DNA of 64,000 nt, taken from Sphingopyxis sp. YF1. GTDB taxonomy: Bacteria > Pseudomonadota > Alphaproteobacteria > Sphingomonadales > Sphingomonadaceae. The notes below the pieces were generated by a model, which saw nothing but the letters and a program-made list of their open reading frames with translations, did no database searches and was not told where the DNA came from. The position numbers and the translations under genes were made by a program. Below are positions 28,251 through 37,942 of this stretch, in pieces. Positions within the stretch are counted from its first letter, which is position 1, and each line of letters begins with the position of its first letter. The stretch is taken from the NCBI RefSeq assembly GCF_022701295.1, contig NZ_CP033204.1:3686501-3750500 (forward strand), in the 5' to 3' direction.

Positions 28251-30056
28251 ATGCGCTTGGCGACGATTACCAACTGGGCCTATGGCGCGACCGTCGTGCT
28301 GACGATCGTGTCGAGCACGACGATGATCCTTGCATCGAACGCACAGGAGCGCGAGCGCGCCGCGGTCGAGCAGCGATACCGGCTCGACCAGGCGACCGCG
28401 GCGCTGGGTACCGAAATCTATCGGTTGAGCGATCGCGCGCGGCAATATGTCAACACCGGCGACCCCGTGTATCTTGCCGCCTATCGCAGCGAAGCCGCGG
28501 CGCTGGCGACGGTCGAGAACCGCATCCGGCACATCGGCGACGCGGGCGCTTCGGCGAGCGAGCTCGGCGCGCTCAAAAAGGCCGTCGCGATCGCCGACAC
28601 GCTGCACGACGAGCAGGAAACCGCGCTGGCGGCGCAGGCCGCGGGCGATTCCGCGACCGCACGCCAGATCCTGTTCGGTGCCGAATATGAACGGCAGCTC
28701 GACCGCACCGAACTGGAGGTTCAGCGCTTCCAGGATCAGCTCGACAACCGCATCGCCGCGCGGGTTGCGGACGCGACCGAGGTTTCGATCCTGTGGAAGC
28801 GAATTTCCGAGATCGCGCTGGCGCTGACCGCGCTGCTCGTCCTGTGCGTGCTCTATTTCGTCTTCAAGCGACGCGTGCTCCACCCCGTCGTCAAGCTGAG
28901 CGACGTCGTCAACCGGCTGGCGGTGCAGGATTTCGCCGCCGAACCGCCCGCGGTCGACCATATCGACGAGATCGGCGACATGGCACAGGCGATCCGCATC
29001 TTTCGCGAAAACGGTCTCGAGCGCCAGCGGCTGGAAGGCGAGCGCGACGCCGACCGCACGATGCGCGACCTGCTGTCGCGCATGACGCAGCGCATGCAGG
29101 GGAGCGACACGCTGCACGACCTGAAGGAGGTCATCGGGCGCTTCATCCCCGAAATCGCGCCCGGGCTACCGGGACGGCTCTATCTGCTCGACAAGCGGAG
29201 CAATCTGGTGGTCGAGGCGTGCAGCTGGCTGGGGCCGGTGCATTCGAGCGCGCAATTTTCGGCGATATCCTGCTGGGCGCTGCGGCGCGGCCTGCGCCAT
29301 CGCCCCGCGGGCGACACGGTCGACGTGCCCTGCGATCATATCGCGTGGGACGCCGGCCAGCCGATCGATACGCTGTGCCTGCCGCTGATGGCGCAGCGCG
29401 AGACGCTGGGGCTGCTCTATTTCGAAATGCCCGCGGGCGAGACGAAGCTGAGCGTCGCGCAGCTGATCTATTTCGACATGCTCGCCGAGAATATCGGGCT
29501 GGCGATCGCCAATTTGCAGCTGCGCGATTCGCTGCGCGAGATGGCGATGGCCGACCCGCTCACCGGCCTCGCCAATCGCCGCCACCTCGGCCACATGCTC
29601 GAGATGCAGGTCGCGCAGGCCGAGCGCGAGGGCGAACGGCTGGGCTGCCTGATGATCGACGTCGATCATTTCAAGCGCTTCAACGACGTGCACGGCCACG
29701 AAGCCGGCGACGCGGTGCTGCGCGCGGTCGGGCGGGTGCTGGCGACCGTCACGCGCGAACCCGAGCTAGCCTTTCGCTATGGCGGCGAAGAATTCCTGAT
29801 CCTGCTTCCGGCGCTGTCGCCCGAACAGGCGCGCGCGCGCGCGGAAGAGATTCGCGATCGCGTCGCGGCGATCGAGCCGGGGCATGCGGGCGAGGGGCCG
29901 GGCAGCGTCTCGGTCTCGATCGGAGTCGCGGTGGCGCCGCATCATTGCGACTTCGCCCGCCTGATCCCGACCGCCGACGCCGCGCTGCTGCGCGCGAAAG
30001 CGCTCGGACGCGACCGTGTGGAGGTTGCGCAAACGCGCAAGCCGAAACCCGCATAG
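28251..30056 (+). CDS. Diguanylate cyclase with HAMP, GAF and GGDEF domains
   Basis: 601 residues. TM1 (about 8-28), periplasmic helical sensor (30-185, four-helix-bundle type), TM2 (about 190-210), HAMP (210-265), a GAF domain (about 290-430) and C-terminal GGDEF with intact GGEEF. The I-site has RxxE (REPE) rather than RxxD, so product inhibition may be weakened. AGGGGA ribosome-binding site eight bases before the ATG at 28251. Two diguanylate cyclases in this window point to active c-di-GMP signalling. Confidence 0.88.
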   Translation: MRLATITNWAYGATVVLTIVSSTTMILASNAQERERAAVEQRYRLDQATAALGTEIYRLSDRARQYVNTGDPVYLAAYRSEAAALATVENRIRHIGDAGASASELGALKKAVAIADTLHDEQETALAAQAAGDSATARQILFGAEYERQLDRTELEVQRFQDQLDNRIAARVADATEVSILWKRISEIALALTALLVLCVLYFVFKRRVLHPVVKLSDVVNRLAVQDFAAEPPAVDHIDEIGDMAQAIRIFRENGLERQRLEGERDADRTMRDLLSRMTQRMQGSDTLHDLKEVIGRFIPEIAPGLPGRLYLLDKRSNLVVEACSWLGPVHSSAQFSAISCWALRRGLRHRPAGDTVDVPCDHIAWDAGQPIDTLCLPLMAQRETLGLLYFEMPAGETKLSVAQLIYFDMLAENIGLAIANLQLRDSLREMAMADPLTGLANRRHLGHMLEMQVAQAEREGERLGCLMIDVDHFKRFNDVHGHEAGDAVLRAVGRVLATVTREPELAFRYGGEEFLILLPALSPEQARARAEEIRDRVAAIEPGHAGEGPGSVSVSIGVAVAPHHCDFARLIPTADAALLRAKALGRDRVEVAQTRKPKPA

Positions 30057-30100
30057 CCGGGCGACGCGCTCCAGGAATCTTGTCTTGCCGTGCTTTCCGG

Positions 30101-30136
30101 GTCGTCAGGCGAGTCCGCCTGACTTGAAAACACCCT
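30101..30136. repeat. Convergent-end repeat, copy A
   Basis: GTCGTCAGGCGAGTCCGCCT followed by GACTTGAAAACACCC. It contains the stem GTCAGGCG-AGTC-CGCCTGAC (30104-30123). About 29 of 36 bases match copy B at 46250-46285, in the same orientation. Lies between convergent GGDEF and glnD, touching the glnD stop codon; terminator function is inferred. Confidence 0.75.
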
Positions 30137-32894
30137 AGGCCGCCACCGCTTCCTCGCTCCGGCTCCCCGCGGCTTCGAGCAGGCGTTTCTCCAGCCCCTT
30201 CACCCGCGCCGCGCTGTCGATCTTGTCGCCGATCAGGTCGGTGACGTAGAAAGTGTCGACCGCGCGCTCGCCATAGGTCGCGACGTGTGCACTGTGCACC
30301 GTCACCTTCGACTGGAAGAGCGCATAGGCGAGCTGGTTGAGCAGCGCCGGGCGATCCTGCGCGTTGACCTCGATCACGGTGAAGCGATTGGAAGCCTTGT
30401 TGTCGATGAAGACGCTGGGGGCGATGCGAAAGGCTTCGGCGCGGGTGCGCGGGAGAGCGCGTGCCTCGAGCTTGGGAAGCAGTTTCTGCCTGTTGGCGAG
30501 CGCATCCTCGATCGCGCGGGTGAGCCGGCCGATCTGCCCTGCCTCGTCGAACGGACGCCCGAGCGGGTCCTGGACGAGAAAATTGTCGAGCGCGAGGCCG
30601 TCGCGCGTCGTGTGGATGCGCGCGTCGATGATGTTGCCGCCGGCGAGGTGGATGCCGCCCGCGATGCGATAGAAGAGCCCGGGGTGATCGGCGGCGAGCA
30701 CCATCACCAGCGTCGCGCCGCGATCGTCGTCGGGCACCGCGGCGATGTGGAGCGGCGCAGTGCCGGCCTGCCGCATATGGAACAGGTTCGCCGCGATCAC
30801 CTCGACCGGCTCGGCGATCCAGTAGCTTTCGGGGAGGCGCTTCGCGAGCTTGTCGAAGGTCTTGTCGTCGAAGCCGAACTGCGCCGCGACCATTTCCTTC
30901 TTGCTTGCGATCCGCGCCTCGCGCCCCTTCTGCTTGTGGCCGAGGCGCAGCACCTCTTCGGCGGCGTCGAACAATTCGGTGAGCAATTGCCGTTTCCAGC
31001 TGTTCCAGACGCCCGGGCCGACCGCGCGGATGTCGACGACGGTGAGCACGAGGAGCAGGCGCAGGCGTTCGGGGCTTTGCACGACCTGCGCGAAGTCGAG
31101 GATCGTCTTGAAGTCGGCGAGGTCGCGCTTGAACGCGGTCGCCGACATCAGCAGGTGGTGGCGGACGAGCCAGGAGACGGTCTCGGTCTCGGCCTCGGTC
31201 AGCCCGAGACGCGGGCAGACGCGCAGCGCGAGTTCGGCGCCGAGCACGCTGTGGTCGCCGCCGCGCCCCTTGGCGATGTCGTGGAGCAGCACCGCGCAAT
31301 AGATGACGCGCCGCGAATGGATCTGGTCCATGATCGCGGTCGACAGCGGATGGTCGCCCTCGAGCCGGTTCTGCTCGATGTCGGCGAGCAGCCCGATCGC
31401 GCGGATCGTATGCTCGTCGACGGTATAATGATGGTACATGTCGAACTGCATCTGCGCGACGACGCGGCCGAAGTCGGGCACGAAGCGGCCGAACACCCCG
31501 GCTTCGTTCATCCAGCGCAGCACCGTTTCGGGATCGCGAGGCGAGGTCAGCACGTCGAGGAACAGCGCGTTGGCGCGCGCGATGCGCCGTACCCCGCGCG
31601 CATCGATCAGCTTGGCATCGTGGCGCGCCTGGCGCATCGCCTGCGGATGGATTTCGAGCCCGTGCTTGTCGGCGAGCGCGAAGATTTCGATCAGGCGCAC
31701 CGGATCCTCGCGGAAATAATCGTCCGACGGCAGTGCGAGCCGGCCGCGGTCGAGGACGAAACCGTGGAGCTTGCCCGGGCGGCGGCGCAGGGTCGGCAGG
31801 AAGCGGCGACCGCGCGCTGCCATCTGCTCGTCGAGATGCGCGAGGAAGGTGCCGGTCAGGTCGCCGACGCTTTTGGCATGCAGAAAATAGAGCTGCATGA
31901 AGCGCTCGACCGCACTCTTGCCCGGGCGCTCGGCAAAATGCATGCGGCGCGCGATCTCGGGCTGGAAGTCGAAGGTCAGCCGGTCCTCGGCGCGGCCCGC
32001 GAGCGTGTGGAGGTGGCAGCGCACCGCGAGCAGGAAATTCTCGGCGCGCGCGAACTGACGGAGTTCGCGCGCGGTGAGCAGCCCCGCATCGACCAGTTCG
32101 GGGACGGTACGCACGCGGTGGATGAACTTGCCGATCCAGAAGAGCGTGTGGAGATCGCGCAGCCCACCCTTGCCCTCCTTCACATTGGGTTCGACGACGT
32201 AGCGCGAATCGCCCATCCGTTTGTGCCGGTCGTCGCGTTCGGCGAGTTTTTCGGCGACGAAGGCGCGGGCATTGCCCGCGACCACTTCGGCGTCGAAGCG
32301 CGCCGAAGCCTGGTCGTAGAGCGTCCGGTCGCCCCAGACGAAGCGCGCTTCGAGCAATGCAGTGCGGCTGGTGAGATCGTCCTTCGCGGCGCGGATCATC
32401 TCGTCGAGCGAGCGCGAGCTGTGACCGACCTTCAGCCCGAGATCCCAGAGCGTGTAGAGCTGCGCCTCGATCACCTGTTCGGTCCAGCTCGTCTGCTTGA
32501 ACGGGGTGAGGAAGCCGATGTCGATGTCGCTGTGCGGCGCCATTTCGCCCCGGCCGTAGCCCCCGACCGCGATCAGCGTGATGCGCTCGCCCGCCGAGCG
32601 ATTGCTCGCGGGATAGAGATGTTCGACGGTGAAATCGTGGCTGAGGCGCACGATCTGGTCGATCAGGAAGGCGGTCGCCTGCGCCGCGACGAGTCCCGAC
32701 GAGGGATGCGCGAGCAGGCGGCGCGTGATTTCGGCGCGGCCATCGTCAAGCGCCCCCTTGAGCAAGTCGACCATCGCGCGGCGCCGCTGGCCGCTGTCGC
32801 TGGTGCCGGCGGCGACGCCTTCCAGCCGGTCGGCGAGCGCGCGGCGATCGATGATCGCGCGCCGGTCGTCCAATCCGGCGAAGAGTTCGCTCAT
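30135..32894 (-). CDS. glnD: [Protein-PII] uridylyltransferase / uridylyl-removing enzyme
   Basis: Glutamine-sensing master enzyme of nitrogen regulation that adds or removes UMP on PII proteins. 919 residues: nucleotidyltransferase domain (GGYGRGEMAPHSDIDIGF, metal-binding D-x-D), a PII-UTase linker, HD uridylyl-removing domain (HHYTVDEHTIRAIG, then VLLHDIAKGRGGDHS) and two C-terminal ACT domains that sense glutamine (starting TLVMVLAADHPGLFY and FTVIEVNAQDRPALLNQL). The ATG overlaps the mutS stop (ATGA). Confidence 0.97.
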   Translation of the reverse strand: MSELFAGLDDRRAIIDRRALADRLEGVAAGTSDSGQRRRAMVDLLKGALDDGRAEITRRLLAHPSSGLVAAQATAFLIDQIVRLSHDFTVEHLYPASNRSAGERITLIAVGGYGRGEMAPHSDIDIGFLTPFKQTSWTEQVIEAQLYTLWDLGLKVGHSSRSLDEMIRAAKDDLTSRTALLEARFVWGDRTLYDQASARFDAEVVAGNARAFVAEKLAERDDRHKRMGDSRYVVEPNVKEGKGGLRDLHTLFWIGKFIHRVRTVPELVDAGLLTARELRQFARAENFLLAVRCHLHTLAGRAEDRLTFDFQPEIARRMHFAERPGKSAVERFMQLYFLHAKSVGDLTGTFLAHLDEQMAARGRRFLPTLRRRPGKLHGFVLDRGRLALPSDDYFREDPVRLIEIFALADKHGLEIHPQAMRQARHDAKLIDARGVRRIARANALFLDVLTSPRDPETVLRWMNEAGVFGRFVPDFGRVVAQMQFDMYHHYTVDEHTIRAIGLLADIEQNRLEGDHPLSTAIMDQIHSRRVIYCAVLLHDIAKGRGGDHSVLGAELALRVCPRLGLTEAETETVSWLVRHHLLMSATAFKRDLADFKTILDFAQVVQSPERLRLLLVLTVVDIRAVGPGVWNSWKRQLLTELFDAAEEVLRLGHKQKGREARIASKKEMVAAQFGFDDKTFDKLAKRLPESYWIAEPVEVIAANLFHMRQAGTAPLHIAAVPDDDRGATLVMVLAADHPGLFYRIAGGIHLAGGNIIDARIHTTRDGLALDNFLVQDPLGRPFDEAGQIGRLTRAIEDALANRQKLLPKLEARALPRTRAEAFRIAPSVFIDNKASNRFTVIEVNAQDRPALLNQLAYALFQSKVTVHSAHVATYGERAVDTFYVTDLIGDKIDSAARVKGLEKRLLEAAGSRSEEAVAA

Positions 32895-35551
32895 GCCCCG
32901 GCCTCGACCTGCTTGAGGCGGTAGAGCGCGTCGAGCGCCTCGCGCGGGGTCAGCGCGTCGGGGTCGATGCCTGCGAGTGTCTCGCGCAGCGCGTCCTTCG
33001 CCGCCTCGGGTTCGGCGGCGAGCGTCGCGGCGAAGAGCGGCAGGTCGTCGAGCCCCGCCGCGAGCCCGCCGGTCTTTTCGCGTCCGGCCTCGAGCTTGGC
33101 GAGCACCGCTTCGGCGCGCTTGACCACCTTGGGCGACACGCCCGCGAGACGCGCGACGGCGAGGCCGTAGCTGCGGTCGGCGGGACCGTCGGCCAGTTCG
33201 TGAAGGAGCACCAGATCGCCCTGCCACTCGCGCGCGCGGACATGGTGGAGCGAAAGCGCGCCCAGGCTTTCGGCGAGGCGCGTGAGTTCATGATAGTGCG
33301 TCGCGAAGAGGCAGCGGCACTGGTTCACCTCGTGCACCGCCTCGACCACCGCCCAGGCGAGCGCGAGACCGTCGTATGTCGAGGTGCCGCGCCCGACCTC
33401 GTCGAGGATGACGAAGCTGTTCGGGGTGGCCTGCGCGAGGATCGCAGCGGTTTCGACCATTTCAACCATGAAGGTCGAGCGCCCGCGCGCGAGATTGTCG
33501 GATGCGCCGACACGGCTGAAGAGGCGGTCGACAAGCCCGAGCTTCACCGCCGAGGCGGGCACGAAGCCGCCCGCCTGCGCGAGCACGACGATCAGCGCAT
33601 TCTGGCGCAGGAAGGTCGATTTACCGCCCATGTTCGGACCCGTGACCAGCCAGAGCCGGTCAGCCTGCGACAGCGCAACATCGTTCGGCACGAAGCGTTC
33701 GCCCGATTTTGCCAGCGCCGCCTCGACCACCGGATGACGGCCGCCGGTCACGTCAAGACAGGGGCCGTCGACAAGATCGGGGCGGCACCAATTGTGGCTC
33801 ATCGCATGGTCGGCGAGCGCAGCGGCGACGTCGAGCCGCGCGAGCACGTCACACGAAGCGGCGATCGCCTCGCGCCGCGCGACAGCGGCGGCGGTAAGCG
33901 CCTCAAGATGCGCGGCCTCGGCAGCGATCGCGTGGACGCCCGCCTGCGTCACCCGGCTCGCGGCGTCGTGGAGGTCAGAGGAATTGAAGCGCACGACGCC
34001 CGCGAGGGTCTGGCGGTGGGTGAAGCCCGATTCTGGCGCCATCAACGCGTCGGCATGCTTCGCGGGCACCTCGACATGATAGCCGAGCACACCATTGTGG
34101 CGAATCTTGAGCGAGGCGATGCCGGTACGGTCGCGATAGTCGGCTTCCAGGGCGGCAATCGCCTTGCGCCCGTCGCGCGCGGTTTCGCGCAGCGCATCGA
34201 GCGCATGGTCGTAACCCTCGGCGACATAGCCGCCCTGCGCGGCGTCGACCGGCGGCGTTTCGATGAGCGCGCGCGTCAGTTCGTCGACGAGCGCGCCGTG
34301 ACCGTCGAGTCCCGGCAGCAGGCGCGCGAGCAGCGGCGGCAGGTCGGGGCGGCGACCGAGCCGTTCGCGCAACATCCGCGCGCCCGCGAGCGCATCGCGA
34401 AGCTGCGCGAGATCGCGCGGTCCGCCGCGGCCAGCGACGAGCCGTCCGAGCGCCCGCCCGGCGTCGGGCAGCGCGCGCAGGGTCGCGCGCAGGTCGCCGC
34501 GCCACAGCGCATCGCGCGCAAGGGCGTCGACGAGGTCGAGCCGATCAAGGATCGCGTCCCGGTCGGTAAGCGGGCTGGCGAGATCGTCGGCGAGCAGCCG
34601 CGCGCCCGCCGCGGTCACCGTGCGGTCGATCGTACCGAGCAGGCTGCCGTCGCGCGCACCCGCCATGGTGCGGACGAGTTCGAGGCTTTCGCGCGTCGCG
34701 GCGTCGATCGCCATCCGCCCCGAAGCCAGATGGCGCACCGGCGGCTGAAGGAAAACCGTCCCGCCGGTTCCGACATGATCGAGATAGGCGGCGACCGCCC
34801 CCATCGCGGCGAGTTCGCCGCGCGAGAATTGCCCGAAGCCGTCGAGCGTCTGGACCCCGAAGAGCGCCTCAAGCCGCCTTTGCCCGGGCCCGCTCGCAAA
34901 ATCGCCCTGTGGGCGCCGGACAAGCTGGCGCACGCCGCCCCAGGCAGGAAGCGTCTCGGCCCCTTCGCCGACGAGCAGTTCAGACGGAGCCAGCCGCGCA
35001 AGTTCGGCGTCGACCGCCTCGCGCGGGACCGCGACCACCTCGAAGCGTCCGGTCGAAATATCGGCCGCGGCGATCGCGACCAGTCCCTCGCTGCCGACCT
35101 CGGCAAGCGCGGCGAGGCGATTGGCGCTGCGCCCTTCGAGCAGCGCCTCTTCGGTCAGCGTGCCCGCGGTGACGAAGCGCACGATATCGCGCGCGACGAG
35201 CGCCTTCGATCCGCCGCGCGCCTTCGCTTCAGCGGGGGTTTCGACCTGTTCGGCGATCGCGACGCGGTGCCCCGCCCGGATCAGCCGCGCGAGATAGGAT
35301 TCGGCCGAATGTACGGGCACCCCGCACATCGGCACCGGCTGCCCGTCATGTTCGCCGCGCGAGGTGAGCGCGATGTCGAGCGTCGCTGCCGCCGCTTTCG
35401 CGTCGTCGAAGAACAGCTCGAAAAAGTCGCCCATGCGGTAAAAAAGCATGCAGTCGCCCGCCTTTTCCTTGAGCGACCAATATTGCGCCATCATGGGCGT
35501 CGCGGCGGGGGACGAGGGTTTTGCGGCGGAGAGAGCGACGGAAGCGGACAT
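32891..35551 (-). CDS. mutS: DNA mismatch repair protein MutS
   Basis: 886 residues. Mismatch-binding domain I with FYRMGDFFELFFDDA (the Phe-x-Glu mismatch-reading motif FFE), connector, lever/clamp domains, and ATPase with Walker A GPNMGGKST, FILDEVGRGTST Walker B, and ATHYHEL. The ATG at 35551 has GGGG upstream; an ATG at 35581 would add ten residues. First gene of the coupled mutS-glnD pair. Confidence 0.97.
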   Translation of the reverse strand: MSASVALSAAKPSSPAATPMMAQYWSLKEKAGDCMLFYRMGDFFELFFDDAKAAAATLDIALTSRGEHDGQPVPMCGVPVHSAESYLARLIRAGHRVAIAEQVETPAEAKARGGSKALVARDIVRFVTAGTLTEEALLEGRSANRLAALAEVGSEGLVAIAAADISTGRFEVVAVPREAVDAELARLAPSELLVGEGAETLPAWGGVRQLVRRPQGDFASGPGQRRLEALFGVQTLDGFGQFSRGELAAMGAVAAYLDHVGTGGTVFLQPPVRHLASGRMAIDAATRESLELVRTMAGARDGSLLGTIDRTVTAAGARLLADDLASPLTDRDAILDRLDLVDALARDALWRGDLRATLRALPDAGRALGRLVAGRGGPRDLAQLRDALAGARMLRERLGRRPDLPPLLARLLPGLDGHGALVDELTRALIETPPVDAAQGGYVAEGYDHALDALRETARDGRKAIAALEADYRDRTGIASLKIRHNGVLGYHVEVPAKHADALMAPESGFTHRQTLAGVVRFNSSDLHDAASRVTQAGVHAIAAEAAHLEALTAAAVARREAIAASCDVLARLDVAAALADHAMSHNWCRPDLVDGPCLDVTGGRHPVVEAALAKSGERFVPNDVALSQADRLWLVTGPNMGGKSTFLRQNALIVVLAQAGGFVPASAVKLGLVDRLFSRVGASDNLARGRSTFMVEMVETAAILAQATPNSFVILDEVGRGTSTYDGLALAWAVVEAVHEVNQCRCLFATHYHELTRLAESLGALSLHHVRAREWQGDLVLLHELADGPADRSYGLAVARLAGVSPKVVKRAEAVLAKLEAGREKTGGLAAGLDDLPLFAATLAAEPEAAKDALRETLAGIDPDALTPREALDALYRLKQVEAGA

Positions 35552-35646
35552 CGGCCCCTGATTAGACGCTGACGGCGCCAAGGCAAGGCCGGGCAGCAGA
35601 CGAAACGGCCGCTACGAGACGAAGGCCGGACCGGTCGGCGCGTTCC

Positions 35647-36135
35647 TTACTCGCGCGCGCCTTCACTCGACGGCGCCTCGTCAGCGGCCTTGGCCTTTTC
35701 CTTTGGCTTTTGCTGTTCGAAGATCGCTGCGATCTCCTTCTTTTTCGCCGCCGACAGGCCGTCCTCGGCCTGGGGGAACATCTCTTCTTCCTCTTCGTCG
35801 ATATGGTGGAGATAGCGGTGCTTCATCGTGCGGAAACGCGTCAGCCAGCCGGTCGACGCAAAATCCATCTCGTAAAGCTCGGTCAGCAGATCCTCTATTT
35901 CCTTGTGCTCGGCCACGCTGTGCTGCGCCTCATCGCGCAGGTCGGGCCGCGCGAGCATCGTCGCGTAGAGCGACATCTCCTCCGATGCCGCATGCGCGGT
36001 GACCTCGACGCGGAAATTTTCGAACAGATAGCGGCGTTCGTCGCTGTCGCCCTGCGTCGCGTCGATGCGATCAAGCAGATCGCGATGCCGGTCGTGATCG
36101 GCCTTCAGCCGGTCGAATATCCTGCTTTCCGCCAT
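35647..36135 (-). CDS. Hemerythrin HHE-domain protein
   Basis: 162 residues of HHE cation-binding four-helix bundle. Iron-ligand-type His and Glu residues occur in DHDRHRDLLDRI, VTAHAASEEMSLY, EHKEIEDLL and HRYLHHIDEEEEEMF. Such proteins bind a di-iron centre and sense or detoxify oxygen, NO or peroxide. A Lys/Glu-rich tail follows residue 140. Single gene, no link to neighbours visible. Confidence 0.9.
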   Translation of the reverse strand: MAESRIFDRLKADHDRHRDLLDRIDATQGDSDERRYLFENFRVEVTAHAASEEMSLYATMLARPDLRDEAQHSVAEHKEIEDLLTELYEMDFASTGWLTRFRTMKHRYLHHIDEEEEEMFPQAEDGLSAAKKKEIAAIFEQQKPKEKAKAADEAPSSEGARE

Positions 36136-36198
36136 AAAACCTCCGTCGTTGATCGACGAAAGAACGGCTGCGGCGCCGCACGGTTCCCGCCGCGCGCG

Positions 36199-36966
36199 TC
36201 AGGGTGTCCTGGCGGGGCGCGCAGGCGGTGCGGCCGGTGCCGCCGCGGTCAGCGGCGCGACATACTGGGCGTAGATGGCATTGGCCTTTTCGGCGATGCG
36301 ATCGAGCACATCGGTCTTCTGCCCCGCGAGCAGCCGATCGGTCATCGCCTTCGCCGACGGATCGCCGAGCGCGGTCGCGACCGAGAACCACGCCGCGGCG
36401 GTCTCGCCATCTCTCGGCACCCCCTGTCCGTCGAGGTACAGCAAGCCGACGCCGAAGAAGCCGCGCGCTTCGCCGGCAGCGGCGGCGGCTTCGTACAAAC
36501 TGTTCGCCTTGGCATAGTCGAGCGGCGTCCCGCGCCCGGTGGCGTGCATCACCGCAAGGTCGACCTTCGCCTGGACATTGCCCTGCGCCGCCGCCTTCGA
36601 CAAAAGGTCGAAGGCGGCGACCGGGTCCTCGGCAAGTCCCTCGCCGGTGTCGAGCATCACGCCCAGCCGCCACTGGCACTGGCTGAGCCCGGCATCGGCG
36701 CATTGCCGGTAGCTGGCGACTGCCTTCGCCTTGTCGGCGGTCAGATGCTCGCCGCTGTCGTAGAACCAGCCGAACGCGAACTGCCCTTCGGGATCGCCCT
36801 CACCGGCCTTGGCCTGCGCCAGCGAAAAAGCCTCGATCGGCTTGCCCGCGTCGAGCAGATCGGCGATCCGTTCGGCGGTGGACGGTGCGGGCGATGCCGC
36901 GGCGAGCGCGAACCAGGCGAGGCCGAGCGCGACGGCGCGTTTGGGAAGGTGAAGCAGATGGTCCAT
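36199..36966 (-). CDS. Sel1-repeat (TPR-like) secreted protein
   Basis: 255 residues with an N-terminal signal segment (HLPKRAVALGLAWFALAAA) and about four to five Sel1 repeats of roughly 36 residues (AQGNVQAKVDLAVMHATGRG, ARGFFGVGLLYLDGQGV, QCQWRLGVMLDTGEGL). Sel1 repeats form protein-binding solenoids. C-terminus is Ala/Pro-rich. Divergent from the deacetylase pair, about 125 bases away. Confidence 0.85.
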   Translation of the reverse strand: MDHLLHLPKRAVALGLAWFALAAASPAPSTAERIADLLDAGKPIEAFSLAQAKAGEGDPEGQFAFGWFYDSGEHLTADKAKAVASYRQCADAGLSQCQWRLGVMLDTGEGLAEDPVAAFDLLSKAAAQGNVQAKVDLAVMHATGRGTPLDYAKANSLYEAAAAAGEARGFFGVGLLYLDGQGVPRDGETAAAWFSVATALGDPSAKAMTDRLLAGQKTDVLDRIAEKANAIYAQYVAPLTAAAPAAPPARPARTP

Positions 36967-37090
36967 GCCCGCTTTCTGGCAGGGACCGGCGACAGGCGCC
37001 AGTATTTTGGCATGCGGCGCGGTTTCGCGATTCGACGCCCGGGCGACAAAAGCTTTGTGCCAGCAGCGCGGATTTGCCATTGGCGTCGCG

Positions 37091-37942
37091 ATGCAGGACG
37101 ATTTGCGCTTTGCCGAAACCGCCGCCGAAGCCTGGGCCCCCGTCGCCGGGTGGCGGGCGCGGATCCGCGGCGCAGCGCGCGCAGCGCGGATCCGGATCGA
37201 GGCGATGCGGCAGCGCCCGGCCGCGGCCCCCTTCGTCCGCTGCCTCTATGCCCATGCCGTCTTTGCCGACACGGTGCCGACCTTTCGCGCCTTCCTGCGC
37301 GCGGCAAAACAGGAAGGCGAGTTCGTCGACACGCCGACGCTGCGCGCGATCATCGCCGACGGCAGGCCGAGCGACGGGCGCTTTTTCCACCTGAGCTTCG
37401 ACGACGGCTTCGCGAGCGTCTATGAGGATGGCGGGCCGGTGATGGAGGACGAGCGCGTCCCCTATACGATGTTCGTTGCGACCGACCTGATCGACGCCGA
37501 TCCCAAGACGCTGAACAGCTATTTCGCGCATATGCCCGCCTATCGCGCGCGCGTGCGCACGCTCGACTGGCCGCAGGCGAAGGCGGCCGCGGGGGGCATC
37601 GGCGAGATCGGGTGCCACACGCGCACGCATGCGCGGCTGTCCAATATCTCCGGCGAGCCCGCGCGCCTTGCTGACGAGATCGCGGGCGCCAAGGCGATCA
37701 TCGAGGGTCATGTCGGCCGGCCCTGCGACAGTTTCGCCTGGCCCTATGGCACCGCGACCGACATCGATCATCGCGGTCGTGCGGCGATCGCCGCGGCGGG
37801 CTTTACGAGCAATTTCAGCGCCGTCCGCGGCGTCGTCCGGCCGGGCACGACCGACGTGATGGACATTCCGCGCCACCAGGTCGAATTCCACTGGCCGCTG
37901 CGCGAACTGATGGTGTGGGCACGGGGGTTTCGCGAGGCATGA
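37091..37942 (+). CDS. Polysaccharide deacetylase (NodB-like) family protein
   Basis: 283-residue carbohydrate-esterase-4-like protein. Metal and catalytic residues are visible: LSFDDGFAS (Asp104/Asp105) and GCHTRTH (His176, His180), plus WPYGTATDIDH and the late barrel strands. No signal peptide, so a cytoplasmic role on a sugar nucleotide, lipid-linked or undecaprenyl sugar is likely; this fits relatives such as those working with ArnA/ArnD. The stop overlaps the next start by four bases, coupling it to the formyltransferase. Confidence 0.88.
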   Translation: MQDDLRFAETAAEAWAPVAGWRARIRGAARAARIRIEAMRQRPAAAPFVRCLYAHAVFADTVPTFRAFLRAAKQEGEFVDTPTLRAIIADGRPSDGRFFHLSFDDGFASVYEDGGPVMEDERVPYTMFVATDLIDADPKTLNSYFAHMPAYRARVRTLDWPQAKAAAGGIGEIGCHTRTHARLSNISGEPARLADEIAGAKAIIEGHVGRPCDSFAWPYGTATDIDHRGRAAIAAAGFTSNFSAVRGVVRPGTTDVMDIPRHQVEFHWPLRELMVWARGFREA

